From Circinella umbellata (Eukaryota > Mucoromycota > Mucoromycetes > Mucorales > Lichtheimiaceae): a stretch of DNA of 64,000 nt. This document shows, piece after piece, positions 34,600 to 49,892 of this stretch; the first letter of the stretch is position 1; the number at the start of each line of letters is the position of its first letter. The translations under genes and the position numbers were made by a program. Under the pieces are notes generated by a model. It saw only the letters and a program-made list of their open reading frames with translations, was not told the origin of the DNA and did no database searches. The stretch is from positions 62,001 through 126,000 of the forward strand of contig JAIWNF010000078.1 of assembly GCA_025093555.1 (NCBI GenBank). The letters are read 5' to 3'.

Positions 34600-37394
34600 T
34601 TACTTGCGATCAGGTGATCGATATAACCAATCCGTGACCATACGTTCACGACCAGATCCATTAGGTGACAAAGGTGTAGGATCCGCATTGAATGTAGCAC
34701 CATTGGGGGAAGGGCTACCATGATGTTTTGATACATCTGTATCATCATGATAATCACTCACATCATATTCGCTACGCTGATCATCGGCACCAGTTCGATA
34801 ACTATTTCCTCCATTAGTAGCTAATGGATTATTACGAGATGGAGGCATTTGATGCATTGGATATTCATAAGTTGTATCTGACCGAGTTGGTGTAGGATAA
34901 CGTGTTGAAGGAGATGACGGTCCTCCACTCTTTGATGGATCCACCATGGAAAATACAATGGATTGACTACTATAAGGATCATCAATGGCTATATTACGAT
35001 TATAACCTGGATGAGCTGCCGATGAAGTTAATCCTTGAGTTTCTGTTCCAACAGACCCGGGATAATCCACATTGACAGGTGACATGGCGCGCATAAATAC
35101 ACCACTACCATTATGTGAATCACTGTTTGCAGCTTCAGGTGATGATGGTTGTTGATATTTTTCGCTACCATATTGTGCTGGTAAAGGTGGCTGACTATTA
35201 TTCATACCATTTGCTGGTGAATTATTTTGCTTATTACCGCCATAGCCATGCATAAAGTTGGTAATACGTTGACTCAAAGGACGGGTATTGTTGGTGGTGC
35301 TGGGAGGTGCAGTCATTTCCATATCATTTTTGGAATGCTGAAAATCAGACTCTTGGCCGGATTTAGTGATAGTGCTATTTTGAGGTGATGTAAGATTACG
35401 ACGTGGATGGAAAATGGAAATCTATAATAAAATGTGTTTAAGCATATTTCTCCTACTCAGCGACTCCGTTTTCCATATCTTTATGTCTCATCAGATAATT
35501 CAATCAAAGCTGTATATTTAAAAACTTACAAAAAGAAGCCAAAGGAATATAACACCCATATTGACATTGGCAATCAAAAGATCACATGCAAATTTGTTTG
35601 TATTGATCACTTTTTCTTCTGTCAGCCCATCTGCACAAAGAATAATAAAGCATGTACCATAAATAAAAAGATTGATTGTAAGGATAATGTTCATTTCCTT
35701 AAAATAGGAAAGACGATTAGCAATAGCATTGGTGGATGCGCCTGGCTTGTTCCGACGAGAAGATGCAATGATTCTTTTAAATCGAAAATTCGAACGGATA
35801 CCCAAAGCAGCTGTGATCAAAACTGAATGATAAAAAAAATAGTTTTTCATATTAAATTTTTTTAACTCTTCTCCGCGTACATATTTTTATAGTTCCACTA
35901 GGAAGTAGTCTTTTTTAATTTTATAAATTCTTACCCTCTCCACCATAAGCTAATTGAGGCACAATCTCACTTAAATAAACATCATCTTGATACCGCCATT
36001 GAAGTACCGGGAACATAGCAACACTGCCCAGGGCCCTGAATTATGATTTGTTTTGATTGTGTAACATGGTTAGTATACATTATTATTCTGCTGAGTTTGC
36101 ATATTTTAAGTTAATTATACTTTTGTGTGTGTAACATAAAGTCAGGGTTGAACCGAAAACAAGGTAAAATATAATTATAACCAATAGTTCCGTGCATATG
36201 AATATGTATATTATTTATATTTACATAACCCGTACGCATCAACACATATATAATTTGTTACAATATATCGAATGGCTCGCTATAAAGTAAATAATAACAA
36301 TAAAATCAAACTTACCAAATAATATAAAACTTGAATTCAAAAGAACTCATAAAGCTCTTTTTGGCAACACTATTCGAAAGGTAATTCCAGAAACATTGCA
36401 TGAGGAAAAATACACCCGTGTGAAAAGCGAATGTGACACATTGGAGATAATTCATTGCCTGTGAGCGAAATAAATGCAACACAGGTTTTTAGTTTGCTCA
36501 TTATTATTATTGTTATTATTGCTTTTTGTTGTTAAAGTGGTAACACCACATCCCCACAGTACAATATTATGGTAAGACAATAAAGGGTTAAATTGTTCTT
36601 TCCTCGCACACGCACACGCACACGCACTTTTTTTTTGTATAAATATTTTATGTTAATGCTAATGTAAAAAAAAAAAGAGTCGTACCTGAAGAGGCTTTTG
36701 TTGCTCTGGATTCCAAAGTTGAAAAGGTTTTGTGATAATGTTACCTGTAGGTAACATCATGAAACCTTCTGTATATTTTGCATACGTTGACCAAAAATCT
36801 ATAATAGGTGACAAAAAATTAAGTAAATGAAATGATGTGATACATTGTGCGCAAATAATATTTATCTTTTTCTTTTCTTCGGCGTTTTTTTTTTTTATGA
36901 AAATGACCGGTCATTTACCTACTATCGTCTGCGTCGTTAACATTATAAACATTAGAACTGTTAAAACACTACGCAGTTCACCAGCAAATATCTTGCGCGA
37001 TTGTAAGCATCGAAATCGATCATTATTCCATATACTATAAACGAGATAAACTCCAATGTATATATCGACAGTAGCGCGTTCTATAATATGTTATATATAG
37101 ATATATATATGTATATGTATATAAGAAAAATTATTGCTCATTCAGACTTAAAAAAGAAGATGGATGTCATTGATTTTGGTAAAAGAGAAAAAGATAAAAT
37201 AAAAGAGATTTTGACTCTACTAATTATCTAATAACTAATGATTGATAATCATTTTATTAGGAACGATATAATTTACCTATGTATGAAAAATCACTATATA
37301 GTAATAATAGATTAGCATTATTATAATGATTATCTAAATTTCTGAAAAAAAAAACAAAAAAAACTGATTACTGTTATTACCTGAGATGGGTCAT
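34600..37394 (-). CDS. Seven-helix membrane protein with long Ser/Pro tail (receptor-like)
   Basis: Eight exons (37394-37381, 37341-37277, 37080-36919, 36798-36686, 36458-36316, 36035-35935, 35822-35530, 35421-34600) join in frame to 570 residues. The first half is hydrophobic. Helix candidates include ATVDIYIGVYLVYSIW, LRSVLTVLMFIMLTTQTI, YLQCVTFAFHTGVFLMQCF, EFKFYIIWALGSVAMFPVL, IVPQLAYGGEVLITAALG, MNIILTINLFIYGTCFIIL and LLIANVNMGVIFLWLLF. The second half (about residues 297-570) is a disordered cytosolic-type tail rich in Ser, Pro, Asn and Asp with many SP/TP sites. About seven helices with a short N-terminus and a long C-terminal tail suggest a GPCR-like receptor. I cannot assign it to a named fungal GPCR class, so the receptor role is inference. 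The first exon codes for only MTHLR. Confidence 0.8.
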
Positions 37395-38056
37395 GATAAA
37401 TCTCAGTTAAAGACAACTTTTTGGAAGTGAAGGTGTTAAAAAAAGAAAGAAAAATATGTTTTTTCTTCTATTGTTTTGGCGCCAACAAAACAAAAAGGAA
37501 AGTAAAGGGTGTTTTTTTAAGTGTGGAGAAAAAGAAAAAGGAGAAATGAAAAATGAAAAAAAAAAAAAAACCGGAGCGAGAGAGAGAGAGGAAGAAAAAG
37601 GTTTAGTTGGACAGACGATTTGTAGTTGATTAAATGGAATAAAGGTATAGTTTCTTATTGAACACTAAATAGGATCCTGTACAACGTATATCTGGGATTG
37701 CTTTACCCATGGAAATACCTAGGAACCCGTAATGAAACTTTGATTCAGCGACACGAGTGATCCTGCCAAAATAAGGCTTACGAAACTGAACGCGGAGCTC
37801 TTAAAATTATCAAGAAGCTCTTTTTTTTTTCTCTTCTCCTTGCTAATTCATCCCTATCCCCCTCCAATCAGTAGGCGTAAGTTACCCTTTCTCCCACTTC
37901 TCCGACCCTTTTTTTTATTTTTATTTTTGTATATCATACACCCAGACAGACGTTTTTGAACACCTCTTTTTCTTTTCTTTTCAACTTTTTCTTCTTTCAT
38001 TTTCAACTTCTTACGTTTCTTCTTTTCAAATATAATCCATCATAATATTATTAGTC
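37395..38056 (+). promoter_or_regulatory. Divergent promoter region
   Basis: The seven-helix gene leaves to the left and the secreted Cys-rich gene to the right. Sequence at 37,810-38,040 is strongly pyrimidine-rich on the plus strand, a typical fungal leader. A near-A-only run is at 37,558-37,570. No ORF of interest is present. Confidence 0.55.
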
Positions 38057-38641
38057 ATGCATCATCTTACATTCGTTTTCGCTCTTATCGCTACACTTGC
38101 AGCAAATAACGTTGCTACTGCATCTTCCTACAACGACCTTCACGAACTTCTTAAACGCCAATCGACTGCCGCCGAAAAACTTCCATACGATACTTTGCCT
38201 CAAACAACTTGTACACAACCAAGTGCTTGTTCCAACATTCAAGCACCTCTCGAATGTCGTTGTAGTCCTCTTTTGACTATTTGCAAGAATGCTGGTGGTC
38301 AATTTTGTTGGGGTTCAGCTACCTTGAACCAAACTCAATGCCCTTCTGCACCCGAATCTTGTTCTTCTGGGTTGAATGGAACTTCATCCTGTCTTTGTGA
38401 TAATGATACATTGCTTTGTGTCGATAATTATAGACATTACTGTTATGGTAGCTATGAAGGTTCAGGCTCTTCAGCTTCTGTCTCTGTTAAAGCTTTCCCT
38501 TCAGATGGTGCTGCTCCTTCTTCTTCTGAACCAGCCTCTTCTACCCCTGGTGCTAATGACAGTGGAGCTTCTACTACAATGAAAGTTTCCATGTTGGGCA
38601 CTGTTGCTGCCATTGGTACCATTGTTTCCTTTGCTTTCTAG
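38057..38641 (+). CDS. Secreted cysteine-rich, probably GPI-anchored protein, 194 residues
   Basis: A single exon. An N-terminal signal peptide is clear (MHHLTFVFALIATLAANNVATA). The mature part starts with SSYNDLHELLKRQS, where KR is a possible Kex2 site. Two similar cysteine modules follow: TTCTQPSACSNIQAPLECRCSPLLTICKNAGGQFCWG and TQCPSAPESCSSGLNGTSSCLCDNDTLLCVDNYRHYCYG. Their spacing matches an internal duplication with about eight cysteines each. Next comes a Ser/Ala/Pro-rich stalk, then a short C-terminal hydrophobic segment (MLGTVAAIGTIVSFAF) preceded by small residues, which is typical of a GPI attachment signal. A cell-wall or plasma-membrane surface protein is inferred. Codon use is more C-ending than in neighbours, suggesting high expression. 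Confidence 0.85.
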   Translation: MHHLTFVFALIATLAANNVATASSYNDLHELLKRQSTAAEKLPYDTLPQTTCTQPSACSNIQAPLECRCSPLLTICKNAGGQFCWGSATLNQTQCPSAPESCSSGLNGTSSCLCDNDTLLCVDNYRHYCYGSYEGSGSSASVSVKAFPSDGAAPSSSEPASSTPGANDSGASTTMKVSMLGTVAAIGTIVSFAF

Positions 38642-39716
38642 ATTATCGTCATTATTAGTATCTTCTTTTTTTTTGTATTTTTAAACACAATGACAATAAC
38701 AAGTCCCTTCTTCTCGCCCCTTCTTTCCTCATCCTTTCGAAAAACTATTTATATCATTCAAATAATTTTTTTACACATTACATATATTACAATTTCATTT
38801 CAAGTACACAATATCATCACAAATCCATTTGACTATATCTTTATATATATGAACATAAAAAAATAACATCAAAATTATATTTATATATATACATTTTACA
38901 TATGGTTTTTAGGAGAAAAATATAACTGTTAATTATTATTTATTGTTACTAGAAATAGAAAGTGTCGAGCCGATAAAAAATATATTCTGGAATCCTCTAT
39001 AAGGAAATTTAAGACCTTTGGTGTAACTAAACTTTTGTTATTTTGCGTAACAACAATTTGATAGTAAAAATGAAAGATTTACACTATGGTGATTATATCT
39101 CCAAACTTCCGATTAACCCCCCCTCCTTTGATTCCAGCCTTTTTTAAATGTTTCTGTATATATTGATAACTATGGGCTTTTTGTTTTGGGCTTCCAACTA
39201 TCATAATATTATATAATTACGGCAATCCTTTAAGAGAGAAAAAACCAAGTATTCAAATCAAACCATGTTTTTTTTAACCTATATTTTTGGGTACGTACAG
39301 CAAAAAACGAATTCTAAATATTTGGTAGAAAGGGTCCGGAACCAACATCTATTAATCCAACTGCATTAATCACTTAAAAGAAACAAGTGTTTTTACTATT
39401 TTGAGAATGGTTTTATCAATTAACCTTTACTAATGAGCTTGAAATAAAAATGGTATAATCCTCAATTTTCTCTTCTTGATTGATTAATTATTATAAGCAT
39501 ATCATTATCTTATTACCAATAGAGACAAAACCAAAATAGAAATAGAAATCGCAAAAAGTAAGAAATATATTTATGTCAAGGAAAAAGGTACATATAAAAA
39601 CATGGTCATATACAGAAAAAAAGAAAGAGAACTAAATTGTGGATTGAACTGGATTGGACTAGATCGGATTGGGTTGGATCAGAGAGAAAAGAGTGAGTGG
39701 ATGAATATTATACTAA
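38642..39716. other. 3' region, no gene seen
   Basis: T-rich untranslated sequence after the secreted protein, then AT-rich DNA without supportable frames up to the stop of the Ser/Thr-rich minus-strand gene. Confidence 0.6.
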
Positions 39717-40568
39717 TTATTGTTGGCTTCTTTTTGATGGACTTGTAGCTAACGTAGATAAATTCAAAGTACTTGTATTATAATTATTAATATCAAGAAA
39801 AGAAGGTTGTCTTTTATGAAGAATAGAAGGTGATGTTATTACAGAAGATGGTGATGATGAACCATTATTATTAGAAAAACTCCTTTTCTTTTTGAAGTCA
39901 TAAGCTCGAACTCTTTCCAGTAATGGTTTGCCTTGATGCTTTTTTGTTACTGCATCCAAACATCGAACATGCCAACGAATCCTTTCCTTTGACCAACTCT
40001 CAATAATCATTTGTGTTCGCCCATTTTCAGTTTCTTCAAATTGTAAAGATTCATGTCGATAAAATACTTTAACAGTTTGTTCAATATCTCTTCCAACTGC
40101 TTCATAATATCTAGATAAAGTAATCCAGTCTTCTCTTTTCCATGGATGTGTAGTATCTGCTTTTTGAACGGAACCTAGATTGGCAAGACTTTTTGTTCTT
40201 CGTGTATCACTTGATGTTGTTGCTGGGGTTATATTTGGAGTACTTGGTGTAAGAGTAGAATTAGGCGTAGAATTAGGTGTTGAATCTGACGTAGATGTTG
40301 CTGTTAATTTTCCTACTTTTTCTTCTCTAGTTGTTGTCAATGACGGAGATAATGCCGTTTGAGCACGGCGTAAAGGTGTACGTAATCCCTCACTACGATG
40401 AGATGGTGACTGGGCTCCTGCTAGTGCTGTTGATCGACGTGGGGAAGCAAGCAAAGAATAATGTCGACGTAAAGGATCACGTAAATCAGGCGTAGCACTA
40501 CGATGTGGACTAGTATTGCCACTGCCACTATTACTAGTTACTGTTGTTGATAACACTTTGGAAGACAC
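39717..40568 (-). CDS. Ser/Thr-rich protein with a Trp-rich C-terminal domain, start unresolved
   Basis: An open frame of 283 codons. Its N-terminal half is Ser/Thr/Pro/Arg-rich with repeated RR-S/T and SP motifs. The C-terminal part is ordered and charged: HPWKREDWITLSRYYEAVGRDIEQTVKVFY, then WSKERIRWHVRCLDAVTKKHQGKPLLERVRAYDFKKKRS. This ordered block resembles a SANT/helical domain by its Trp spacing, but I cannot name it. The frame opens without an ATG: the first codon is GTG, and the sequence just upstream is a long T/C tract ending CCAAAG. That is a good 3' splice site, so the true 5' end is likely a small upstream exon that I could not place with confidence. The 3' end is the first stop, at 39,717. 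Confidence 0.7.
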   Translation of the reverse strand: MSSKVLSTTVTSNSGSGNTSPHRSATPDLRDPLRRHYSLLASPRRSTALAGAQSPSHRSEGLRTPLRRAQTALSPSLTTTREEKVGKLTATSTSDSTPNSTPNSTLTPSTPNITPATTSSDTRRTKSLANLGSVQKADTTHPWKREDWITLSRYYEAVGRDIEQTVKVFYRHESLQFEETENGRTQMIIESWSKERIRWHVRCLDAVTKKHQGKPLLERVRAYDFKKKRSFSNNNGSSSPSSVITSPSILHKRQPSFLDINNYNTSTLNLSTLATSPSKRSQQ

Positions 40569-43500
40569 AATGGTGAAAAAAAGAAAAATTAAAGGAAGTA
40601 GAGTGTATATATGTGATTGTAAATTATGTACAGGAAAATAAAAATAAAAAAGATGTATGTTTTTTTCTCGATAAAATTAATTTTTTTTGAGGGGGGAAGG
40701 AGAAAAAATCATTTTAAGGACGAAAACTCTTATTGTTTCAAAACCCTTTTTCTTTCTTGCGCATTTTTATATAAACAATGTATCAAAAAAGACATGTATT
40801 ATTTTATTATTGCCATATACTGATAAGTTTAGTATGTATGAGCTATATAGAAATGATAATGACCATTGTTTCATTAAAACAGCGAGTAACTAAATATCTT
40901 TATTCAATTAAATTTACTAATACGTACTTACATTCGGCGCGTTTTTATCATGTACTAATATAAGTGTTCTTCGAAACATGGGTACGTAACATTATATTTA
41001 TTAATTCGTTCAGTAATTTAGATGGTTTGGCTGATGAACGATATGGTATGTTTTTTCTTGACGAGACTTCGCCGTTAATAATCAAAAGTAAAGAAAATCA
41101 ACACTTTTCAGCACTTGTATTTATTATTATTTAGCATTATCAAAGATTAAAATTTAATATTATTCCACATGTATACATGAAAAATAATTTTGAGACACAT
41201 GGAACTCAGTCAAGAATGGTAATTCACCAAGTGAGTACATGAACTGTTAGAATAAAAGAGTTTTTGCAACCCCTGAAATAGATAAGGTTGAATAATCTCT
41301 TTTTTTTAACCGACTACAAAAATTTTGATACTCCCGTTATTCATAGTTGGTACAACCCAAAAAGTCGTTTGATCATTGGCATATACTGTACATCTGATGA
41401 TGGTTATCAGTAAGTCTATATGAAATATTAGCTCCGTTAATATGCATTTCTTAAATTTTATTCTCTTCCTTCTCTTTCCAATTCATTACCATATAACTTA
41501 AAATCCAGCGTTGAAACTATTTGATATAGCTCGACTGATAATGATCCTTCAAACAAAACATAATTTAAAAGCAGTTGGGCTATATCATAACAGTGTATCC
41601 AATTATTCCAGTAATTATTAACGTTGTGCAAAAATAAACATTATTGAAACATGAGGACTCCTAGTGAGATGACTTTCATGAATGAATAATGTTCACAAAA
41701 GCCAATGTATAATATAACCACCCGTAAATGTATACAGCAAGTAATGTTGAAACAGAGTACCTATCCACTGAATAGAATTTAATCTTAATCGTTTTTCAGA
41801 GATAAACTATAGCTACGTAACAATATAATTAGAAATCCAGAGAATGAATCGCGAGTTTCAATATCTTCATAATTGTCTGAGCGATTAAAATATTCAATCA
41901 TACGTAAGATTATAGTAATTGCGACAAGAGTGTTTAGGCTAACGCACTCTCTTCTTTCGTATACATTCTTTGAAATACTTCTTGTGATGATCAAGGAGAA
42001 ATGGTTCTGTTGTGCTTATTTATCTTGCTGGTGAGTATACTTTGGTTTCAGGCAACTGGTTATAGATATCATCAAGGTTTAGAATGATTGGGTGAGTTTG
42101 TTAGCCATTTATATATATCTGAAGTACGTACTACAGAAGATGACACATTTATTTACCAGTAATAATTTCTACCTGACTAGTTGTTTTTGATTTTTTAGCG
42201 ACTTATAATTCTATTATGGGTTCTCAAATCGATCGGATAACAAGTGGAGTTTGGCTGGTATAAATGGGTCACTTTTACTTAAACGAATTATATAATCAAT
42301 GTTTTAGTGCTGATTGATAGTTGAAAGGATATGGCTAGCTAATGAATAAGAAGACAGTCGTCTATGTATTGTAGATTCTTCTCGTACAAAAATTTTCTTG
42401 TCATCTTTAAGTTTTTTCCTACTTTCATTTAATGACTCGATAATGTTAATATGCTTATATTCAACATGTGCTTCTATCACTAAGTACGTAAAGGCTCCTC
42501 CTTTGTTTGAAAAGCAAGTCAGTGAAGCGCATTTTTAAGCAAAGTTTCTCTTCGACTCCCCTCGAAACATTGGCAGTTTTGATATAAATAAAATTGGATT
42601 AAACATCATGTAAGTTGAAAAAAGCTTTGTGTCAGATAACGCGGCATATGTATCAATGACAAATAATTGAAAACGCATCAAATGTTAAGGCATGGAAAAT
42701 GATTAATTTAAATAATTTTATGTGGTGAAATAACCAGGGTAATATTTATCAAGCAATTATGTCAAGTACTGGCAATTTTTATTACAAGTCTGGTCATGGG
42801 AGTTTATAAAACTTCACGCTTAGCTCCTTTTTGTACGACAGCATATCTATACTAACTAGTGGCATAATAAAAAATTATTTGATTCAGTATTTGCATTTTG
42901 CTATACCGAGCAATTTTTTTTTTTGCTGAGCAAGTAAAGTTGTTCTTTTTATATATTCATATTACGTACTGATTGTTGACTCCCTCAAAATAAAAGATGT
43001 AACTCAAATGATACATATATTGGTTTTCTCACTCACAGAAAAGTCTCTATAATAATACATTGTGCTGGGTACATTTTTTAAAGCGCACGCAACATTTATG
43101 TAGTATATAAAGTTTGTATATATGTCTGTGTATTTTTTGGCGTTCTGTTAAAAATTAACAAAGTAATAAGATTAGGTTAGTATACATACTTAAAGGAGTA
43201 GACTTTTGGATTAGTTACCATTGTCGTATCCTGCTGCTATAGTTGCTTTTGCTGTACTTGAAAATGTCAGGCACATCCTATGTACCCATATGCTCTGTAA
43301 GAAAGCAATATATATATATACTCTTGATATAATGCATCATCTTGCATTGACATCGCTGTATCATTATGCAAATTAAAAAAAGAAAAACTTGAATGAATGC
43401 AATTACGTATTTGTTATGACGATGATTGCTCCTAAAAAAACTTTTTATTGCATCTATCATGTATAACAACATTCACGTGATAATACTATACAGAACAATC

Positions 43501-44665
43501 CATGATGAAATAAAATATGCAGATTTACCCCACTTCACCTTTTATTCCGTATTTCTGTAAATATGTAACAGCAAAAGTTATTTCATTATTATGTAGAACA
43601 GCATAGAACTTATTATTATGCAAACCAAAATAAAATAAAAAATTAACCATATTTGGAAACCTATGTTACATTGTGTCCAAAAATGGGCTTGGGCTGGGCT
43701 CATGTGCGTAAGTTAATAATAAATCATTTTATTAACCTGTTCGATTATAGTAATTACATTATTATTATTACTTATATCCCCCGGTCCAGTCTGCTTTTTT
43801 TTTTGCTTAACTTATTATACTAGTTAATGAAGAATTGTTAACAACTTAAAGAATCGAGGAAAAAAGGGTGGTCGGAAACGGTTATACGGGAAAAAGCATG
43901 AGTTATAGTAAAAAAAAAAGTTTCAGTCAGTGAAACTTAGAATATAAAGAAGGGGAGAAAGAAAGATATGTAGTTCCGTTCTAATATTCCCTGTTTACAT
44001 CTTTAATATGGAACCAGGCTTATTATTTCATCTTTTTGAACGGGGTTACATTCCGACTGGTAATAATCATTAGACTGTTCGAGACCACTATTATATATAT
44101 TCATATAATTTTCTTTTGTCTTACCGTTTTTTTTTAATAAAATTAAAAAAGTAACTTATAAAGAAAAAACTTTTTTTTGAACACTGGGACAAATCAAGTT
44201 AGTTCGCTTGGCGTATCGGGAGTTGCGGAGTAGGTGAGACTTTAAGAGATCGACGGAACACCTGAGTACACAACCACGACTTTAAAACTGACAAGAAAAA
44301 TGCCGTTTATTTTTTATTTTTCAGGTGCGGGGCTTTTTTTTTTACAGGTTCCTGATCCAAAGACAAAGGACAATCAATTTTTTTTTCCTCTTTCAAAGAA
44401 AAATGGTATACAACGAAGTATTGCTTTTTTTTTTATTAATATACATGATTCCCTTAAGAGAGGAATAAACTCTATATTTTTGTACAATTAAATAAATAAG
44501 TTCTAGATGCAGGTTGTGTATTGGTTATGTTGGGTATATAAGGTTATCTTTTTTTTTTTTTTTCGTCAGATTTGAAAAAGAAAAGGGAGACCAAAAAAAT
44601 AATATAACGGGACGAGGTTTGTATGAAGTTGTTGGTTGGTTATGTGAGAATGAAATAAAGAAAAG
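40569..44665. other. 4 kb gene-poor AT-rich interval
   Basis: The left 400 bases may contain a first exon of the gene ending at 40,568. The remainder shows only degenerate frames, TACGTA-type palindromes and AT-rich DNA. At 44,195-44,285 a short block of higher GC content stands out but does not match any RNA I can name. No gene is supported. Confidence 0.55.
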
Positions 44666-45157
44666 TTAAAACATAAAAGCACCCAATGTTAAAACAACAA
44701 TAAAGGCAAGTGCAGGACCAGAAAGTAAAAGTTCATTAGATGTGGCTGCTGTTGATTTGTCCGTAGTCATGGATTTTTTAACAGATGAAGAAGCTTGATT
44801 AGATCGTTTTTGTTGATGACGATGTCTTGGGGATGCTAAACCGAATTGGTGTAATAAAACAGGCGGTGTCATGTCCATTCCCGATGTATTAACATATGTT
44901 TCATATTCTTTTGCTGCAAATATAGGATCGTACTGATATGTTTTTGTTACGGCTTTAAATAATGAATGATGGGTATATTTGTTTGTTGCTGCTGTATTGC
45001 CATTTCCAGCCTATTCATATATAAAAGAATTTATTAGAATTATATAATTTATTAACAGTTTCTAAGTGATAAATATAATAATTACCATGGAGACTGCATC
45101 CACGAACAATAATCGTGTAATTGCCAAAAGTATAAAAAAACGAAAAATTAAGCTCAT
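44666..45157 (-). CDS. Small secreted protein with C-terminal membrane/GPI signal, 138 residues
   Basis: Two exons (45157-45086 and 45010-44666) join in frame. Exon 1 is a signal peptide (MSLIFRFFILLAITRLLFVDAVSM). The mature chain begins AGNGNTAATNKYTHHSLFKAVTKTYQYDPIFAAKEYETYVNTSG, then a basic stretch (PRHRHQQKRSNQ) and a Ser/Thr-rich part. The C-terminus is a hydrophobic segment (SGPALAFIVVLTLGAFMF) with no charged residue after it, which fits a GPI attachment signal better than a transmembrane anchor. The exon-1/signal-peptide match is common in fungal secreted proteins. No family is recognised. A surface location is inferred. Confidence 0.7.
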
Positions 45158-47329
45158 GAAGAAAGATATCGGTAAAAGAAAAGGAAAAGAAAAAGAGAAG
45201 TATGAAGTGAAATATGAAAAAAAAAATGGAGGGGAGTTTTTTTAACGATCACTTTGATTTTTTTGAGCCGCTTTGCACTCTTTATTTTAACAAATTTAGA
45301 CTTTTTTCCTCGTTGTTTGGACTATTTCTGAAAATAGTTTAGCTAAATAACCAATATAATAATAAATAAAGACACGATGATCAATTATCAATAATCTGGT
45401 AAGTAGTACACAATTATTATTGATGTGGTTAATATAATAGTTCTTCTCAAATTAACATTATCACTTCTATTTAATCGTATTAAAAAAACAATATGTCAAT
45501 CAATTAGAGAGCTTTCACTCAATAATTGTACATATACTACAAACTGAGAAAAAAAATATTTAAAAATAGTTAATATTTTCTGTCATGAGTTATCGATATT
45601 TTTTTTCCTCTCAGAATCGTTGTGCCACATCACGTAAAAATGAAAGGTGAGCCACATAATATTTATTAATATGGCTTTTTTGTACGTAAGAATTAGCCAA
45701 GCTTTAAAATAAAATAAAATTTGGAATTGATCACAAGACATGGTGCATGCGTCATTGATGCAAACATAATGGGATTTTGATTATTACAGCTTTTACAAAG
45801 AATATCTATATATAGCATTTCCTCATCATCGATATTTTTTGACGTAAAAAGAAATAATGGATTCATTTTGCTAAACGTAAACTGGCATTATGTATATATC
45901 TTGAAACATCATTCATTGATGATACAATATGTACTTACTATATTATGCATACAAAAATGCAACTCTTGATCCTTCTTTTTCTATATTTTTTAATATATTT
46001 TTCTGCAAAAAATTATATGCAATTTCTCTTTTTTTCTCTCCTTTTTTCTTTGTTTTAAGTTTCACATCAATAGATTATCTAACTCAATGGTCCATATCTT
46101 GTTTAGATGAGTTAAAGTATATATATATATATCTAACCTTGATAATAAGCGATATTTACATCAATAATAGTTTCGACCTATTCGATCAATAGTTTATTTA
46201 TTTTGATAACACGTAATCTCATTTTTTTTTGATACTTATTAATAAAATGATCCTATTAGAATCATATAATTTTTGTCAAATCACTTAAATAACTCTCCCC
46301 AGTACGTATATTTTACAAAGATAGAGAGAATCAATTGATTGCAAATGTAAAATTTCGAAACCCAAAAAGACTTTGATTATGAAACTCCTATCCTTTTTCA
46401 TATGAATCACAAAAAATAAATAAATCAACAAGCGGTGATGCATATTTCCCACCAATTCGTTATGCATTATCGGGGAAGAATAGCGTACATCATTTTTTAT
46501 TACTCAACACATTGAGGTAAGTATGGATGTAATAGGTCTTTTTTTCTTAAATCTATCGTAAAGAATTCTCTCCACACACAGTATTCTTTCTTTATTTCAT
46601 AATTATTGTGAAATGTTTACAAATCTATGAGCATAAAAATTCACTTTTATGATTACTGTATTATTTGAAGCTGAATACCTATAAAACAGTAGAAAGAATG
46701 GGAACCGAATGTTATGACTTTTGTTTACCTCAAAATACCAAGTTAGATAACACAACTGGAAGAAAAATTGGGCTTTTATATTTACGTAACAAAGTAAACC
46801 AAATTTTTTTTTCTCGAAATTACTGACAAAAATCATTTTTTTCTTAACAAAGTTGACTCCATCATAAAAAAAAATAGAAAAATCAGTCAAAGTCTTAGAA
46901 ACAAACAAATAAAAGAGAGAGAAAGAGGAGGGGGGAAGGGGGGTTGGTGGGGAAGGTGGAAAGTGAAAAAAAAAAACACTAATAAACTTTTGGTTTCTTC
47001 TATATATAAAATATGCGTCAGAGCATGCTTTTATTGGTAAACTATATTATTATTGGTGTGTGTGAACTAATAACCATAGTCTAGTAGTAGGAGGAGTAAT
47101 AAAAAAAAAGTGCTGGTGTGAGTAAAGCATTGTCTTCCAGACTTTTGGTAACGTTTTTCTTTTTCTCTCTTTCCTCTTTCTCTCTCACTTTCACACTTCT
47201 TTTTTTCTTTGTATCTTTTTCCTTCTCCTTTCAAATCTTATACATACATACATATAAATATAAGAGACTGGACATATTTTTTTGGGGAGTGGTTTTGTAT
47301 AAAATATATAAAAACCATAATAATATTCA
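45158..47329. other. Intergenic, promoters of the small secreted protein and PKA
   Basis: No gene supported. The right end has purine-rich DNA with G-runs (46,918-46,962), then a CT-rich leader (47,150-47,240) before PKA. The left end is the promoter side of the small secreted protein. A TGTGCCACATCACGT...GTGAGCCACAT block at 45,620-45,657 shares the TGTGGCTCA core seen near 9012 and 9291, in inverted orientation. Confidence 0.55.

Positions 47330-49892
<2,563 letters not shown>

Noticed and set aside
40932..40979. Possible first exon MFRRTLILVHDKNAPN with a perfect GTAAGT donor, upstream of the Ser/Thr-rich gene
   Set aside because: It ends in phase 0, and none of the acceptor sites near 40,545-40,576 accepts phase 0 into the long frame.
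44195..44285. GC-richer block with possible stems, considered as a structured RNA or tRNA
   Set aside because: No A-box/B-box pair or cloverleaf could be drawn; no conserved RNA motif recognised.
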